From Chlorobiota bacterium (GTDB lineage Bacteria > Bacteroidota > Chlorobiia > Chlorobiales > Chlorobiaceae), in assembly GCA_016868665.1 (NCBI GenBank), contig VGGK01000011.1, forward strand, positions 1-64,000: a stretch of 64,000 nt of DNA, written 5' to 3'. Within the stretch, counting starts at the first letter, position 1, and each line of letters starts with the position of its first letter. Below are positions 38,071 to 47,353 of the stretch, one piece after another. The position numbers were made by a program, and so were the translations under genes. The notes under the pieces are model-generated. The model was not told the origin of the DNA. It was given only the letters and a program-made list of their open reading frames with translations, and searched no databases.

Positions 38071-38416
38071 ACTTATCCTCACTCCTCATATTTTCAGGAT
38101 CCTCGGCCAGCTCGTCGATTTTCGTGTGCTTCCAGAGCGGAACGCGATCGTAGTAGGCCGCCCTGCCGATTATATGCGCGGCTACGGGAGCGGTAAGAAA
38201 AAGAAAGACAATAATCGATATGGCGCGCGCCGCTATGGCGATATCGAACCAGTAGAGCACCGTGCCCGCAAGCACCAGACCGATGCCGAGCGTCGACGCC
38301 TTGGTCGTGGCCGACATCCTCGTATAGAGGTCGGGCATCCTGAAAATGCCTATTGCCGAAAGCAGAATGAAAACCGTTCCAAGCAGCAGCAGTATGCCTC
38401 CGAGGGTCTCTCTCAT
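38069..38416 (-). CDS. mrpG: Mrp Na+/H+ antiporter subunit G
   Basis: MrpG/MnhG, 115 residues with three hydrophobic segments. The start LGGILLLLGTVFILLSAIGIFRMPDLYTRMSATTKASTLG is the hallmark of the family (FRxPDxYxRxHAxTKxxTLG). It is the last gene of a seven-gene operon and its start overlaps the mrpF stop by four bases. The small subunits are needed for assembly and activity of the hetero-oligomeric antiporter. Confidence 0.94.
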   Translation of the reverse strand: MRETLGGILLLLGTVFILLSAIGIFRMPDLYTRMSATTKASTLGIGLVLAGTVLYWFDIAIAARAISIIVFLFLTAPVAAHIIGRAAYYDRVPLWKHTKIDELAEDPENMRSEDK

Positions 38417-38685
38417 CGTTTTTTTCCTTTACCGAGATAAAATGCGAACGCCACCGTTCCGAGAAACGCCAGAATGGCGACGATAATGCCCACATCGAGA
38501 AATGTTGTCGAGTTGTTTTTTATGGAATAAACCGCAATGAACGCAATGGCGTTGGCCGACAGGAGGTCAAGCGCCACCACCCTGTCGGCAATCGAGGGGC
38601 CGATGACAAGCCGGACGAATATGACAAGAATGGACAGGCCGATGAGAGCCACAGCCGTGTCAACCGAGAAGTCGATAATAGTCAT
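38413..38685 (-). CDS. mrpF: Mrp Na+/H+ antiporter subunit F
   Basis: MrpF/MnhF, 90 residues with three membrane helices. RLVIGPSIADRVVALDLLSANAIAFIAVYS is the typical MrpF core with its conserved Asp. The start overlaps mrpE and the stop overlaps mrpG, both by four bases (ATGA). Confidence 0.94.
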   Translation of the reverse strand: MTIIDFSVDTAVALIGLSILVIFVRLVIGPSIADRVVALDLLSANAIAFIAVYSIKNNSTTFLDVGIIVAILAFLGTVAFAFYLGKGKKR

Positions 38686-39155
38686 CTGAGCAGATCGAGC
38701 AATCGTTTTTCAAGACCTTCCTTCAGTTCCCTGCGGAATGCATCGGCATTGGTGACGTAGAGCGCATGAACATAGAGCGTTTTTTTATCCCGCGAGACAT
38801 CGAGACTGAGCGTTCCGGGAGTGAGGGTAAGCAGATTGGCGAACAGGGTAATCTCCATGTCGGTCCGTGCATCGAGCGGAAAAGCGATTATTCCTGGTTC
38901 CATGTAATCTTTCGGCGTAAGAATATCGAAAGCCACCTTGAGATTGGCAATGATCAGTTCCTTCATGAAAAACAGAAGAAACATGAAAACAAGAGGAATT
39001 TTCCTGAAATAGGCATCGCCACCCAGCGCCGGACGCGATATCCACAGAAGAAAATAGCCGATGACCATGCCGGCAGTAAATGAGGGAATTGAGGCGTCAC
39101 CGGTCAGCAGCGTCCATCCCATGGCCAGAAGTATGTTGTAGAGCAGATGGTTCAT
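38682..39155 (-). CDS. mrpE: Mrp Na+/H+ antiporter subunit E
   Basis: MrpE/MnhE, 157 residues. Two N-terminal hydrophobic stretches (about 1-40) are followed by a membrane-near segment with [17 protein letters not shown] and then a soluble tail containing [16 protein letters not shown], the conserved family block. The start overlaps the mrpD stop by four bases. Confidence 0.93.
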   Translation of the reverse strand: MNHLLYNILLAMGWTLLTGDASIPSFTAGMVIGYFLLWISRPALGGDAYFRKIPLVFMFLLFFMKELIIANLKVAFDILTPKDYMEPGIIAFPLDARTDMEITLFANLLTLTPGTLSLDVSRDKKTLYVHALYVTNADAFRRELKEGLEKRLLDLLR

Positions 39156-40675
39156 TCCTTCCTCCCGAGTATCGGCGTGATGTATGACTCCGGATCGAGC
39201 AACTGGACGGCTGCAGATTCGGCAATACGGAAAACCGGTTCAAAAAAGATCCCGAACAAAATACTCGCAAGAGCGAGCAGGATGACAGGCGAAACAAGCA
39301 TCAGTTTACCGGCCGTACCCATCGATGCATAGCGGTTCGGGGCATCTGCAGCCACCGTCTGCGGCTGTTCCTTCCAGAACGCCTCGTTCCAGATTTTCAT
39401 CATCGAAAACAGAGTCAGCAGGCTGACGAAAATCGCGACTCCGGTAACAATGTACTCTTCTGCCCCCAGACCAGCCTTGATGACCACGAATTTCGCCCAG
39501 AAACCCGAAAGAGGGGGAATTCCGGCAAGAGCGAGCGCTGAGACAAGAAAAAGCACAGCGACAAACGGATAACGGGCATATACTCCTCCTGACTTTTTGA
39601 GGTCAAAGGTGCCGGTAATGCGCTCGATCATGCCGCTGATGTAGAACAGATTGGTTTTGGCTATGATGTTGTGCACGATATAAAAGAGAGCGCCTGCAAT
39701 CGCAAGCGGCGAATGCAGGGCAAGCCCGAAAATCATATAGCCGATCTGACTGACAATATGAAAGGAGAGCAGTTTGCGGATATCGTACTGAGCGACGGCT
39801 CCAAGAACACCGATGAGCATGGTCAGGGCCGAGGCGACAAGCAGCACGCCGTTGATGAAACCCGATTCATGCGGGAAAACCGTGGTAAAGAAACGGATCA
39901 GCGCATAAACGCCCACCTTGGTCAGGAGGCCGGAAAAAATAGCCGCTACAGGAATCGGTGGCGTATGGTAGGAAGCGGGAAGCCAGAAAAAAAACGGAAA
40001 AACGGCTGCCTTGACGCCGAACGTGATCATGAACAGTATGGATACGATGGCAAGAAGCTCTTTCTGCTCAAGCTGCGGAGAGATCCGTGCAAGATCCGCC
40101 ATATTGAGGGTGCCCGCAATACCGTAGAGAATACCTGCGGCTGCAAGGAAAACCGACGACGAGAGCAGGTTGATGGTGACATACTTTATGGCTCCCTCGA
40201 GCTGTGCGGGCGTGCCGCCAAGCACAAGCAGCACGAAGGATGAAATCAGCATGACCTCGAACCAGACATAGAGATTGAAAACGTCACCGGTCAGAAATGC
40301 CCCGTTGATGCCCATCATGAGCAGCTGGAGAAGCGGATAGTAGAAGAACTTCTCCCGTTCCTTATCGATGACGGCAAACGAGTAGATCACGGTGGTGAGC
40401 CCTATCAGGGCGGAAGCCGCAATCATGACGGCCGAAAGCAGATCGGCGACCAGTGTGATGCCGAAGGGCGCGCGCCACCCTCCGGCCTGCATCGTGAGCA
40501 TACCGCCGGAAATCACGGCTCCAAGAATCCAGACAGCGGCGGCAAGCATAAGGGTCGAAGATACAAGACCGATGATGCGCTGCAGCGGCACCGAGCGGCG
40601 GAAAAAGATCATCGCGATTGCGCTTGCAAGCGGAAGCAGTACGGGAATAATGATTATCTGGTTTATCTGGTTCAA
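39152..40675 (-). CDS. mrpD: Mrp Na+/H+ antiporter subunit D (NuoN/NuoM-like)
   Basis: MrpD/MnhD, 507 residues and about 14 membrane helices, homologous to the proton-pumping subunits of complex I. The key Glu in WFEVMLISSFVLL and Lys residues in GVKAAVFPFFFWLPASYHTPPIPVAAIFSGLLTKVGVYALIR are in place. The reading frame begins with TTG at 40675, three bases after the mrpC stop; no in-frame ATG precedes the first helix. Confidence 0.94.
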   Translation of the reverse strand: MNQINQIIIIPVLLPLASAIAMIFFRRSVPLQRIIGLVSSTLMLAAAVWILGAVISGGMLTMQAGGWRAPFGITLVADLLSAVMIAASALIGLTTVIYSFAVIDKEREKFFYYPLLQLLMMGINGAFLTGDVFNLYVWFEVMLISSFVLLVLGGTPAQLEGAIKYVTINLLSSSVFLAAAGILYGIAGTLNMADLARISPQLEQKELLAIVSILFMITFGVKAAVFPFFFWLPASYHTPPIPVAAIFSGLLTKVGVYALIRFFTTVFPHESGFINGVLLVASALTMLIGVLGAVAQYDIRKLLSFHIVSQIGYMIFGLALHSPLAIAGALFYIVHNIIAKTNLFYISGMIERITGTFDLKKSGGVYARYPFVAVLFLVSALALAGIPPLSGFWAKFVVIKAGLGAEEYIVTGVAIFVSLLTLFSMMKIWNEAFWKEQPQTVAADAPNRYASMGTAGKLMLVSPVILLALASILFGIFFEPVFRIAESAAVQLLDPESYITPILGRKE

Positions 40676-40678
40676 CGC

Positions 40679-41038
40679 TCACTCCCTGGGCAGTTCATCG
40701 GTTTTTTTCATCAGATCGAGATCCTCGGTTCCCAGCGTGAGCCAGGTACGCTTGAAGAGCACGATGGTAAAAGCCTGCACGCCGAACCCGATGACAATCG
40801 CCGTCAGGATAAGTGCCTGGGGCAACGGGTCGGCAAACTCGCCGCCGAGCACGGCGGATCCTTCGGGGACGAATGCCGGAACCCCCTTCGTCAGCCTGCC
40901 GACCGTGAATATGAGCAGATTGGCCGCATGGCCGAGCAGAATCAGGCCGAAAATCACCTTGACCATGCTCCTTCTCAGAATCAGAAAGATTCCGGCGGCA
41001 TACAGGCATCCTATAACCAAAGCTAACAGGAACGTCAT
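40679..41038 (-). CDS. mrpC: Mrp Na+/H+ antiporter subunit C (NuoK-like)
   Basis: MrpC/MnhC, 119 residues, three helices, related to Nuo[34 protein letters not shown] and [21 protein letters not shown] are standard; the latter contains the conserved PQALxLTAIVI segment. Its start overlaps the mrpB stop by four bases. Confidence 0.94.
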   Translation of the reverse strand: MTFLLALVIGCLYAAGIFLILRRSMVKVIFGLILLGHAANLLIFTVGRLTKGVPAFVPEGSAVLGGEFADPLPQALILTAIVIGFGVQAFTIVLFKRTWLTLGTEDLDLMKKTDELPRE

Positions 41039-41451
41039 TGGCGGTCTTCCTCGGCAAGTGAAAAAATGATTTTCAGGGTTATACCAAGAACAAGAAAATA
41101 GACCCCGGTATCGAAAACAAGCGGTGTGCCTACCTTTCCCAGCAGGGGAATACCCGTGTCGATCCAGATGCCGGTCATAACGTCGCCCCCTGCAGCAAGA
41201 CCGGGCAATGTGCTTGATAGTGCAAGCAGAAGACCCGCGGAAATCAGATGAAACGGATCGATGGCAAGCAGTTTCTCGGCCTTGCCGATACCGTTGGCGA
41301 TGAAATAGAGGGCATATGCCGCTGCGGCGACGAGCCCGCCCACAAATCCTCCTCCAGGTTCATTGTGGCCCCTGAAAAGAAGAAAAACGGAAAACATCTG
41401 CAAAAGCAGCAGCAGATATTTCGAAGCCGTTGCAAGAATAATCGAATACAT
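41035..41451 (-). CDS. mrpB: Mrp Na+/H+ antiporter subunit B
   Basis: MrpB/MnhB, 138 residues and four helices. [27 protein letters not shown] is the conserved core (GHNxPGGGFxGGL). The C-terminal half has [16 protein letters not shown] with the family Asp. Its ATG overlaps the mrpA stop by one base. Confidence 0.94.
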   Translation of the reverse strand: MYSIILATASKYLLLLLQMFSVFLLFRGHNEPGGGFVGGLVAAAAYALYFIANGIGKAEKLLAIDPFHLISAGLLLALSSTLPGLAAGGDVMTGIWIDTGIPLLGKVGTPLVFDTGVYFLVLGITLKIIFSLAEEDRQ

Positions 41452-43766
41452 CAGGAACGCTCTCCTTTTATGACAAGCTTGAGCATGGCGAACACGCCGA
41501 TTGCGGCAATTGCGAGCACGGTTATTTCTCCAAGCGTGTCGATCGCCCTGAAATCCACGAGTATGACATTGACGATATTGCGACCTTTCCCTTCAGGCAG
41601 ACTTGTTTCGGCAAAATAGCGTTTCAGGCCGGAATCGAGTTCACCCGATGCCGTCAGCAATACCATGATCGTCATGAAGATGCCTGCCGAACCGGCAATG
41701 ACAGCATCCCTGATACGGGAGAGTGTCGAGGAATAGGTAGAAAATCGAGGCAGCCGGTAGAGCACAAGAACAAAAAGGATCACGCTGAGCGTTTCGATTG
41801 CGAAGGTGGTAAGGGCAAGATCCGGAGCACCATATAGAATGAAGATGATGCCTATCGAAAAGCCCATGACGCCCAGAGCGATAACGGCTTTCAGCCTTGA
41901 AGTCGAGGTAATCAGCAGCAGAATCGAGACAAGGATGATCGAAACGATTGCGACCTCGTAAAAGGTGACCTCACCCGCAGGAAATGGTGGCAATACGGAA
42001 ACGTTTCCGGCAATGGCCGAAGCTCCGAGAGCCACCGCAGTGACGACGATAACGATAACGTAATTGCGAAGGCTGCCGTTCTGCACGATACGGGTCTGCG
42101 TCCTCGCGACTCGCTGCAGGCCATCGAGCACGGCATCATACCACGCGGAGGGTTTCAGGATCGGAAGCAGATGGCGGTCGTTCAGCAAGGGCAGCATCCT
42201 GAAGCGCAGAACGTAAAAGAGGATGCCGCAGAAAAGCGTCACAAAACTCAGGAGCAGCACCTCGTTGAAACCGTGCCAGAGTTTTATCCTGAACGTGAGC
42301 GTATCGGCAAGCACGACGGATGCGAACCGGTCGAGCATGGAGCCCAGGAAAAAATCGGGAAAAAGGCCCGCCAGGAGGCCAAGCAGGGCAAGGCATGCCG
42401 GACCGGCAAGAATGGAGAGGGACGCTTCGTGAGGTGTCGAAGGCAGCTGACGCATCTTTCCTGTGAACGGGCGTATGCCCGCAAGCAGGGTGATCATGAC
42501 GAGAAGTCCGTTTGCGGCAACAGCAGCAACGACGAGATACTGCCCCCAATCCTCGAGTTCAAGGATCGAGGCATAGAGCGTTTCCTTGCCGATGAACCCG
42601 ACAAGGGGAATAACTCCCATCATCGATAATGAGGCGAGCATTGCCGTCGCCATGGTAAAGGGCATCGCCCGTCCCAACCCGCCAAGCAAACCGACATCTC
42701 TGGTGCCGGCCGAATGATCGATAGTGCCGGCAACAAGAAAAAGCGTACCTTTATAGAGCGAATGCGCAACCAGATAGATAAAAAAAGCCTTGATTGCATG
42801 TTCCGAGCCGATACCGATCATCATGCAGAGCGTTCCCAGAACGCTCACCGTGGAATAAGCAAGCAGCTTCTTGAGGTCGGTCTGGCTGAATGAGAGTACA
42901 GCTGAACCGATCATTGTCAGCGCTCCGAAGACGAGAAGCGTATCCTGCCAGAACACCGTGCCGCCGAGCACGTGGTTCATCCGGGCAAGCAGGTAGATGC
43001 CCGCTTTCACCATCGTGGCGGAATGCAGGTATGCGCTAACCGGCGTCGGTGCCGCCATGGCGTTCGGCAGCCAGAAATGGAATGGAAACTGGGCGGATTT
43101 CGTAAACGCTCCGATCATGAAGAGAAGAGCAATCGCGGGATAGAGCGGAGAGGAGACAATGCTATCGTGCTGCAGGTAGAGTTCGGAGATCTCCATCGTA
43201 CCGGACAGGCCGGAAAGAAGGATCAGACCTGCAAGAAGCGCCAGTCCCCCGCCGCCGGTGACAAGCAGCGCCTGCAGCGCCGATTTTCTGGACTGCAGGT
43301 CATGATGGCTGAATCCGATAAGAAGAAAAGAACTGATGCCGGTCAGCTCCCAGAAAACGAACATGGCCGCCATATTGTCGGAGAGGACGAGACCGAGCAT
43401 CGAGGTCATGAAAAGAGAGATCGAAAAGAAAAACCTCGGAGCCTGTTTGTAGTGCTGCATGTAGGTTCCGGCATAGAGAAAAACGGCGGCGCCCACGAGG
43501 GTGATGATCAGGGCGAAGGTAAGACTCAGCCCGTCAAGGAGAAAGGAGAGGTTGACGCCAAGCGAAGGCACCCAGAAAATGGTTTCCCGGACAATCTCTC
43601 CGGCGGCAATGCGAGGATAGTAAGAAATTAAACCGGACAGCAATGCAAGAGGAGGCAGCACTGCAACCAATCCGAAATACCTCCTTATCCTCCCGTAAAG
43701 GAACGGCATGGCGGCAGAAACGACAAACCCGGTCAGCAGCAGATAAAACAAAAACATCTCCTCCAT
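41451..43766 (-). CDS. mrpA: Mrp Na+/H+ antiporter subunit A (NuoL-like, with fused C-terminal region)
   Basis: MrpA/MnhA, 771 residues, the largest subunit, homologous to NuoL. The N-terminal two thirds holds the antiporter core: LLDGLSLTFALIITLVGAAVFLYAG, FWELTGISSFLLIGF with its key Glu, and SAQFPFHFWLPNAMAAPTPVSAYLHSATMVKAGIYLLARM with Lys and His residues of the ion path. The C-terminal 200 residues carry the MbeD/DUF4040-type region (VIALGVMGFSIGIIFILYGAPDLALTTFAIETLSVILF). It heads the A-B-C-D-E-F-G operon and diverges from apbE across 228 bases that must hold both promoters. Confidence 0.95.
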   Translation of the reverse strand: MEEMFLFYLLLTGFVVSAAMPFLYGRIRRYFGLVAVLPPLALLSGLISYYPRIAAGEIVRETIFWVPSLGVNLSFLLDGLSLTFALIITLVGAAVFLYAGTYMQHYKQAPRFFFSISLFMTSMLGLVLSDNMAAMFVFWELTGISSFLLIGFSHHDLQSRKSALQALLVTGGGGLALLAGLILLSGLSGTMEISELYLQHDSIVSSPLYPAIALLFMIGAFTKSAQFPFHFWLPNAMAAPTPVSAYLHSATMVKAGIYLLARMNHVLGGTVFWQDTLLVFGALTMIGSAVLSFSQTDLKKLLAYSTVSVLGTLCMMIGIGSEHAIKAFFIYLVAHSLYKGTLFLVAGTIDHSAGTRDVGLLGGLGRAMPFTMATAMLASLSMMGVIPLVGFIGKETLYASILELEDWGQYLVVAAVAANGLLVMITLLAGIRPFTGKMRQLPSTPHEASLSILAGPACLALLGLLAGLFPDFFLGSMLDRFASVVLADTLTFRIKLWHGFNEVLLLSFVTLFCGILFYVLRFRMLPLLNDRHLLPILKPSAWYDAVLDGLQRVARTQTRIVQNGSLRNYVIVIVVTAVALGASAIAGNVSVLPPFPAGEVTFYEVAIVSIILVSILLLITSTSRLKAVIALGVMGFSIGIIFILYGAPDLALTTFAIETLSVILFVLVLYRLPRFSTYSSTLSRIRDAVIAGSAGIFMTIMVLLTASGELDSGLKRYFAETSLPEGKGRNIVNVILVDFRAIDTLGEITVLAIAAIGVFAMLKLVIKGERS

Positions 43767-43994
43767 AGTCGAATGGGCAGCGCTCCGTTGAAGATCCCTT
43801 GCAATACCGTCCTGATTGCGTCAAAAGATCCCTCTGGGAGTAACACCCGTAATGACAAGCCTGTAGTTCGGTACATAAACATGAAGTTACCTGAATATAA
43901 TAACATACATTCCAAATCGATGCAAATCGGCCGATGAGCGGTTTTATTTGTTATTTTCAAAGCCGTCGGTCATGGCAATAAAATACATTCAGAC

Positions 43995-45035
43995 ATGCTT
44001 ATCCGCTCACTGCAACGCTGCCCGATCTTCCTGTTCTGCCTGTTGCTGCTTGCATGCGAACAAACAGGCCTCGACCATCGGATCTATGAACAGGAAAAGG
44101 TGCTGATGGGCACGGTGATGAAAATAAAGGCCGAAGCGCTTCGGCAGGATGAAATGAAAACCCGTGAAGCATTCGACGATGCATTCAGGCTTATCGCCGC
44201 TCTCGAATCGGACCTGAGCGAATGGCAGGAAGTTAGTCCGGTATCGCTGGTCAACAGGAATGCCGGCATAAATCCGGTCGCCGTCCCTGAACCGGTTGTA
44301 ACAGTCACCCGCAAATCCCTTGAGATCGCACTCATCTCCGATGGCGCATTCGACGTCACCTTCAGGCCACTCGGCAGACTCTGGAATATCAGAAGCCGCA
44401 AAATGCCGCCACCAGTGGACAGCGTCGCCGTCATCCGCAGACTTGTCGATTACCGGCTGATCGAACTCGATACCCTCCGCAGCACGCTTTTCCTGAAAAA
44501 AACCGGAATGGAAATCGGATTCGGAGGAATCGCCAAAGGGTATGCCGCCTGGAGGGCAGGCGAACTTCTGAAGGCTCGCGGCATCGGTAATTTCATCATC
44601 AATGCGGGAGGCGACCTTTACGTGCACGGAAGCAAAAACGGCAGCTACTGGAGTTCGGGAATTACTGACCCGGACAATAGAACAGGGGGCAAACCCCTCA
44701 TTGCATTCCGGATATTGAAACCCTGCGGCATAGCGACAAGCGGAAACTACGAAAACTACTTTATATGGCAGGGAAAGCGCTACCACCACATCATCGACCC
44801 CTCAACCGGTTATCCGGCGGAGGGAATCAAAAGCGCCACAGTGTTTTCCGACGATCCCGCGAAAGCCGATGCCTACGCAACCGCATTCTTCATCCTTGGC
44901 TACGACAAAGCGCTGGATATTATCGGAAAAGACCCGAAAACGGCTTTCATTCTCATCGATAAGGATAACCGGATCCTGCGAAGCCCCAACCTCGGACGGT
45001 ATATCGCAATCCCCGACGGTCAGTCCGGTTTCTGA
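43995..45035 (+). CDS. apbE: FAD:protein FMN transferase (ApbE), lipoprotein
   Basis: ApbE transfers FMN from FAD onto a Thr of target proteins such as RnfG, RnfD and NqrB/C. The 346-residue protein has a lipoprotein signal with lipobox LLLLAC near residue 20 and so acts in the periplasm, where RnfG's flavin domain lies. Family motifs visible are [46 protein letters not shown] and [18 protein letters not shown]. It lies about 7 kb from rnfG with mrp between, divergent from mrpA. Its last 16 bases overlap the 3' end of pgi on the other strand. Confidence 0.94.
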   Translation: MLIRSLQRCPIFLFCLLLLACEQTGLDHRIYEQEKVLMGTVMKIKAEALRQDEMKTREAFDDAFRLIAALESDLSEWQEVSPVSLVNRNAGINPVAVPEPVVTVTRKSLEIALISDGAFDVTFRPLGRLWNIRSRKMPPPVDSVAVIRRLVDYRLIELDTLRSTLFLKKTGMEIGFGGIAKGYAAWRAGELLKARGIGNFIINAGGDLYVHGSKNGSYWSSGITDPDNRTGGKPLIAFRILKPCGIATSGNYENYFIWQGKRYHHIIDPSTGYPAEGIKSATVFSDDPAKADAYATAFFILGYDKALDIIGKDPKTAFILIDKDNRILRSPNLGRYIAIPDGQSGF

Positions 45036-46669
45036 CGGCTTTTCCTGTATCGGTTTATCAGCGCGTTGGTCGAGCTGTCATGACCTGTAACATCCAGCGA
45101 TCCCTGCAGTTCGGGAAGAATGGCTTTTGCAAGCTGTTTGCCGAGTTCCACCCCCCACTGATCGAACGAGTTGATCTGCCAGACCACACCCTGAACAAAC
45201 ACCTTGTGCTCGTAGAGCGCGATGAGGCTGCCGAGGGTAAAGGGATTGAGTTCATCAAGCACAAGCGTGTTCGTGGGACGGTTTCCGGGGAAAACCTTGT
45301 GCGGCGCAAGCATGGCGATCGATGCGGCATCGTATCCGGCTGATTCAAGCTCCCGGCGTGCTTCTTCCGCGCTCTTTCCCTTCATCAATGCCTCGGTCTG
45401 CGCAAAACAGTTAGCAACAAGCATGTCATGGTGCTCGCCAAGCGGATTAAGGCTCTTGAGCGGCAGAATGAAATCCGCAGGAATGAATGCGGGGCTCTGG
45501 TGCAGAAGCTGGAAAAAAGCATGCTGGGAGTTTGTGCCCGGTTCTCCCCAGATCACCGGACCGGTTGCATAATCGACGATATTTCCGCTGCAGTCCACCC
45601 TTTTTCCGTTACTCTCCATATCAAGCTGCTGCAGATAGGCGGGAAACCGGTGCAGATACTGGTCATAGGGAATGACCGCGTGGGAAGCGGTCTGAAAGAA
45701 GTTGTTGTACCAGACTCCGAGCATTGCCATGATTACCGGGATATTTTCTTCGAGCGGAGCAAGCAGAAAGTGCTGATCCATTGCGCAGCCGCCTGCAAGG
45801 AGTTCCGAGAACCGGTCGAAACCAAGAAACAGCGCAATGGAAAGCCCTATCGACGACCAGAGGGAATACCTGCCGCCGACCCAGTCCCAGAAACGGAACA
45901 TGTTCGACAGATCGATACCGAACTCCGCGACCTTTTCACGATTTGTCGACACTGCAGCGAAATGCCTGGCGATATGCCGCTCGTCTCCGGCATGGCCGAG
46001 AAACCATTTCCGGGCGCTCAGGGCGTTGGTAAGGGTCTCCTGGGTTGTAAACGTTTTCGACGCAATGATGAACAGCGATGTTTCGGGATCGAGAGCCTTG
46101 AGGGTTTCGGTAATATGCGTTCCGTCGATATTCGAGACGAAATGCGCCCTTATTGCGCCATGCGCAAAAGGCTTGAGCGCTTCGGTAACCATATAGGGAC
46201 CGAGATCGGAGCCGCCTATGCCAATATTGACAACATCGGCTATCCGTTTGCCGGTGTATCCTGTCCAGTTTCCCGAAACAACCCTGTCGCAAAACGACTT
46301 CATCTGATCGAGCACGTCAGCCACCTCCGCAGAGACATCGATCCCGTCCACCACAAGCTTGTATCCCGAAGGTCTGCGCAGTGCCGTATGAAGTACCGCA
46401 CGTTTTTCGGTTATATTGATCGGATCTCCCCCGAACATCCTCTCTCTCTTTTCTTCGACCTCTGCCGTGCGCGCAAGATCCATAAGCAGCGTCCTGGTGG
46501 CATCCGTAATCCGGTTCTTCGAGTAGTCGAGCATAATTCCCGCTGCCTGAAGCGAAAAACGTTCGGATCTGGCCGGGTCATCAGCAAACAGCTGACGCAT
46601 CGACAAAGAAGCAATTTCCTTGTTGTGAAGCTGCAGGGAGTTCCAGGCGGCACTTTTCGAAATATTCAT
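45020..46669 (-). CDS. pgi: glucose-6-phosphate isomerase
   Basis: Pgi interconverts glucose-6-phosphate and fructose-6-phosphate. At 549 residues it is the long bacterial/eukaryotic type. Signatures include [48 protein letters not shown] and [24 protein letters not shown]. It would connect the beta-phosphoglucomutase product of the GH65 fusion and reductive-TCA-derived gluconeogenesis with glycogen. Convergent with apbE, it shares 16 bases at the 3' ends. Confidence 0.96.
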   Translation of the reverse strand: MNISKSAAWNSLQLHNKEIASLSMRQLFADDPARSERFSLQAAGIMLDYSKNRITDATRTLLMDLARTAEVEEKRERMFGGDPINITEKRAVLHTALRRPSGYKLVVDGIDVSAEVADVLDQMKSFCDRVVSGNWTGYTGKRIADVVNIGIGGSDLGPYMVTEALKPFAHGAIRAHFVSNIDGTHITETLKALDPETSLFIIASKTFTTQETLTNALSARKWFLGHAGDERHIARHFAAVSTNREKVAEFGIDLSNMFRFWDWVGGRYSLWSSIGLSIALFLGFDRFSELLAGGCAMDQHFLLAPLEENIPVIMAMLGVWYNNFFQTASHAVIPYDQYLHRFPAYLQQLDMESNGKRVDCSGNIVDYATGPVIWGEPGTNSQHAFFQLLHQSPAFIPADFILPLKSLNPLGEHHDMLVANCFAQTEALMKGKSAEEARRELESAGYDAASIAMLAPHKVFPGNRPTNTLVLDELNPFTLGSLIALYEHKVFVQGVVWQINSFDQWGVELGKQLAKAILPELQGSLDVTGHDSSTNALINRYRKSRQKPD

Positions 46670-46705
46670 AGAGGTACAGGCTAACGGTTTAACATTAATT
46701 ATACA

Positions 46706-47119
46706 TCAACAGGGAAAGCAGCGAAGCGTAAGGGTAAAACCGTCCGCATCCCTGCGGGCTTCGATGATTTCGGCATAACGTCGAATGATATGGACGCCCC
46801 GCCCCGACGTTCTTTGCAGGAAGTCCGTTTCTGTCGGGTCGGGAAGATCTTCGGGTTTGAATCCGTTGCCGCAATCCCGAAGACTGACGAGGAGGGAGCC
46901 TGATGCATCTTCGACAACAAATGTCACGACAACCGGAAGCACTGCCTGTCTGCGATTGCCGTGCACTATAGCGTTGACAAACGCCTCTTTCACTGTCAGC
47001 TCCAGAACCGCACGGAAATCCTCTCCGAACCCGGAGACATGGCAGATATCGGCGATCTCCTGACGCAATGCCTCATACTCCGCGTCCTGACTTTTCAGCA
47101 CGACGATGCGGCTTCCCAT
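46706..47119 (-). CDS. RsbW-like anti-sigma/serine-threonine kinase (HATPase domain)
   Basis: A 137-residue GHKL ATPase of the anti-sigma factor kinase type. The N-box reads ELTVKEAFVNAIVHGN and the G1 box LRDCGNGFKPEDLP. TSGRGVHIIRRY is the G2-like region. Such proteins phosphorylate anti-anti-sigma factors and hold back a sigma factor, or act in phosphorelay modules with PP2C phosphatases. No STAS antagonist or phosphatase gene is adjacent, so its partners must be elsewhere. It lies upstream of pgi (36 bases) on the same strand and could share its transcript. Confidence 0.85.
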   Translation of the reverse strand: MGSRIVVLKSQDAEYEALRQEIADICHVSGFGEDFRAVLELTVKEAFVNAIVHGNRRQAVLPVVVTFVVEDASGSLLVSLRDCGNGFKPEDLPDPTETDFLQRTSGRGVHIIRRYAEIIEARRDADGFTLTLRCFPC

Positions 47120-47252
47120 TAATTATAAACAGATGAATGAATCACGGATCAACCCGTGAATTTACCACAATGCCAGAGTCTTCACAACAAATCGAACCAA
47201 TATGATTGAGCTTTAATTTATTAGTCTGATTTGATTATTTTACTAAAACTTT

Positions 47253-47281
47253 ATTACAGATTTGTATCTTTGCATTATAAT
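47253..47281 (+). promoter_or_regulatory. probable promoter of amtB-glnB
   Basis: A perfect TATAAT (47276-47281) is preceded by ATTACA (47253-47258) with 17-base spacing, 72 bases before the amtB ATG and within an AT-rich stretch that contrasts with the GC-richer coding sequence. No sigma-54 (GG-N10-GC) element was found in the same interval. Confidence 0.5.
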
Positions 47282-47353
47282 TTTATATTTAAAGCAAAAT
47301 CAGACATGAATTTTCAACCACAAACAACTTCTTAACAGTAAACCGTCATCAGT

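Noticed and set aside
47265-47272. TATCTTTG resembling the Bacteroidota -7 promoter motif before amtB
   Set aside because: No TTG-type -33 element at the required 19-21 base spacing; the TATAAT at 47276 is a better candidate.
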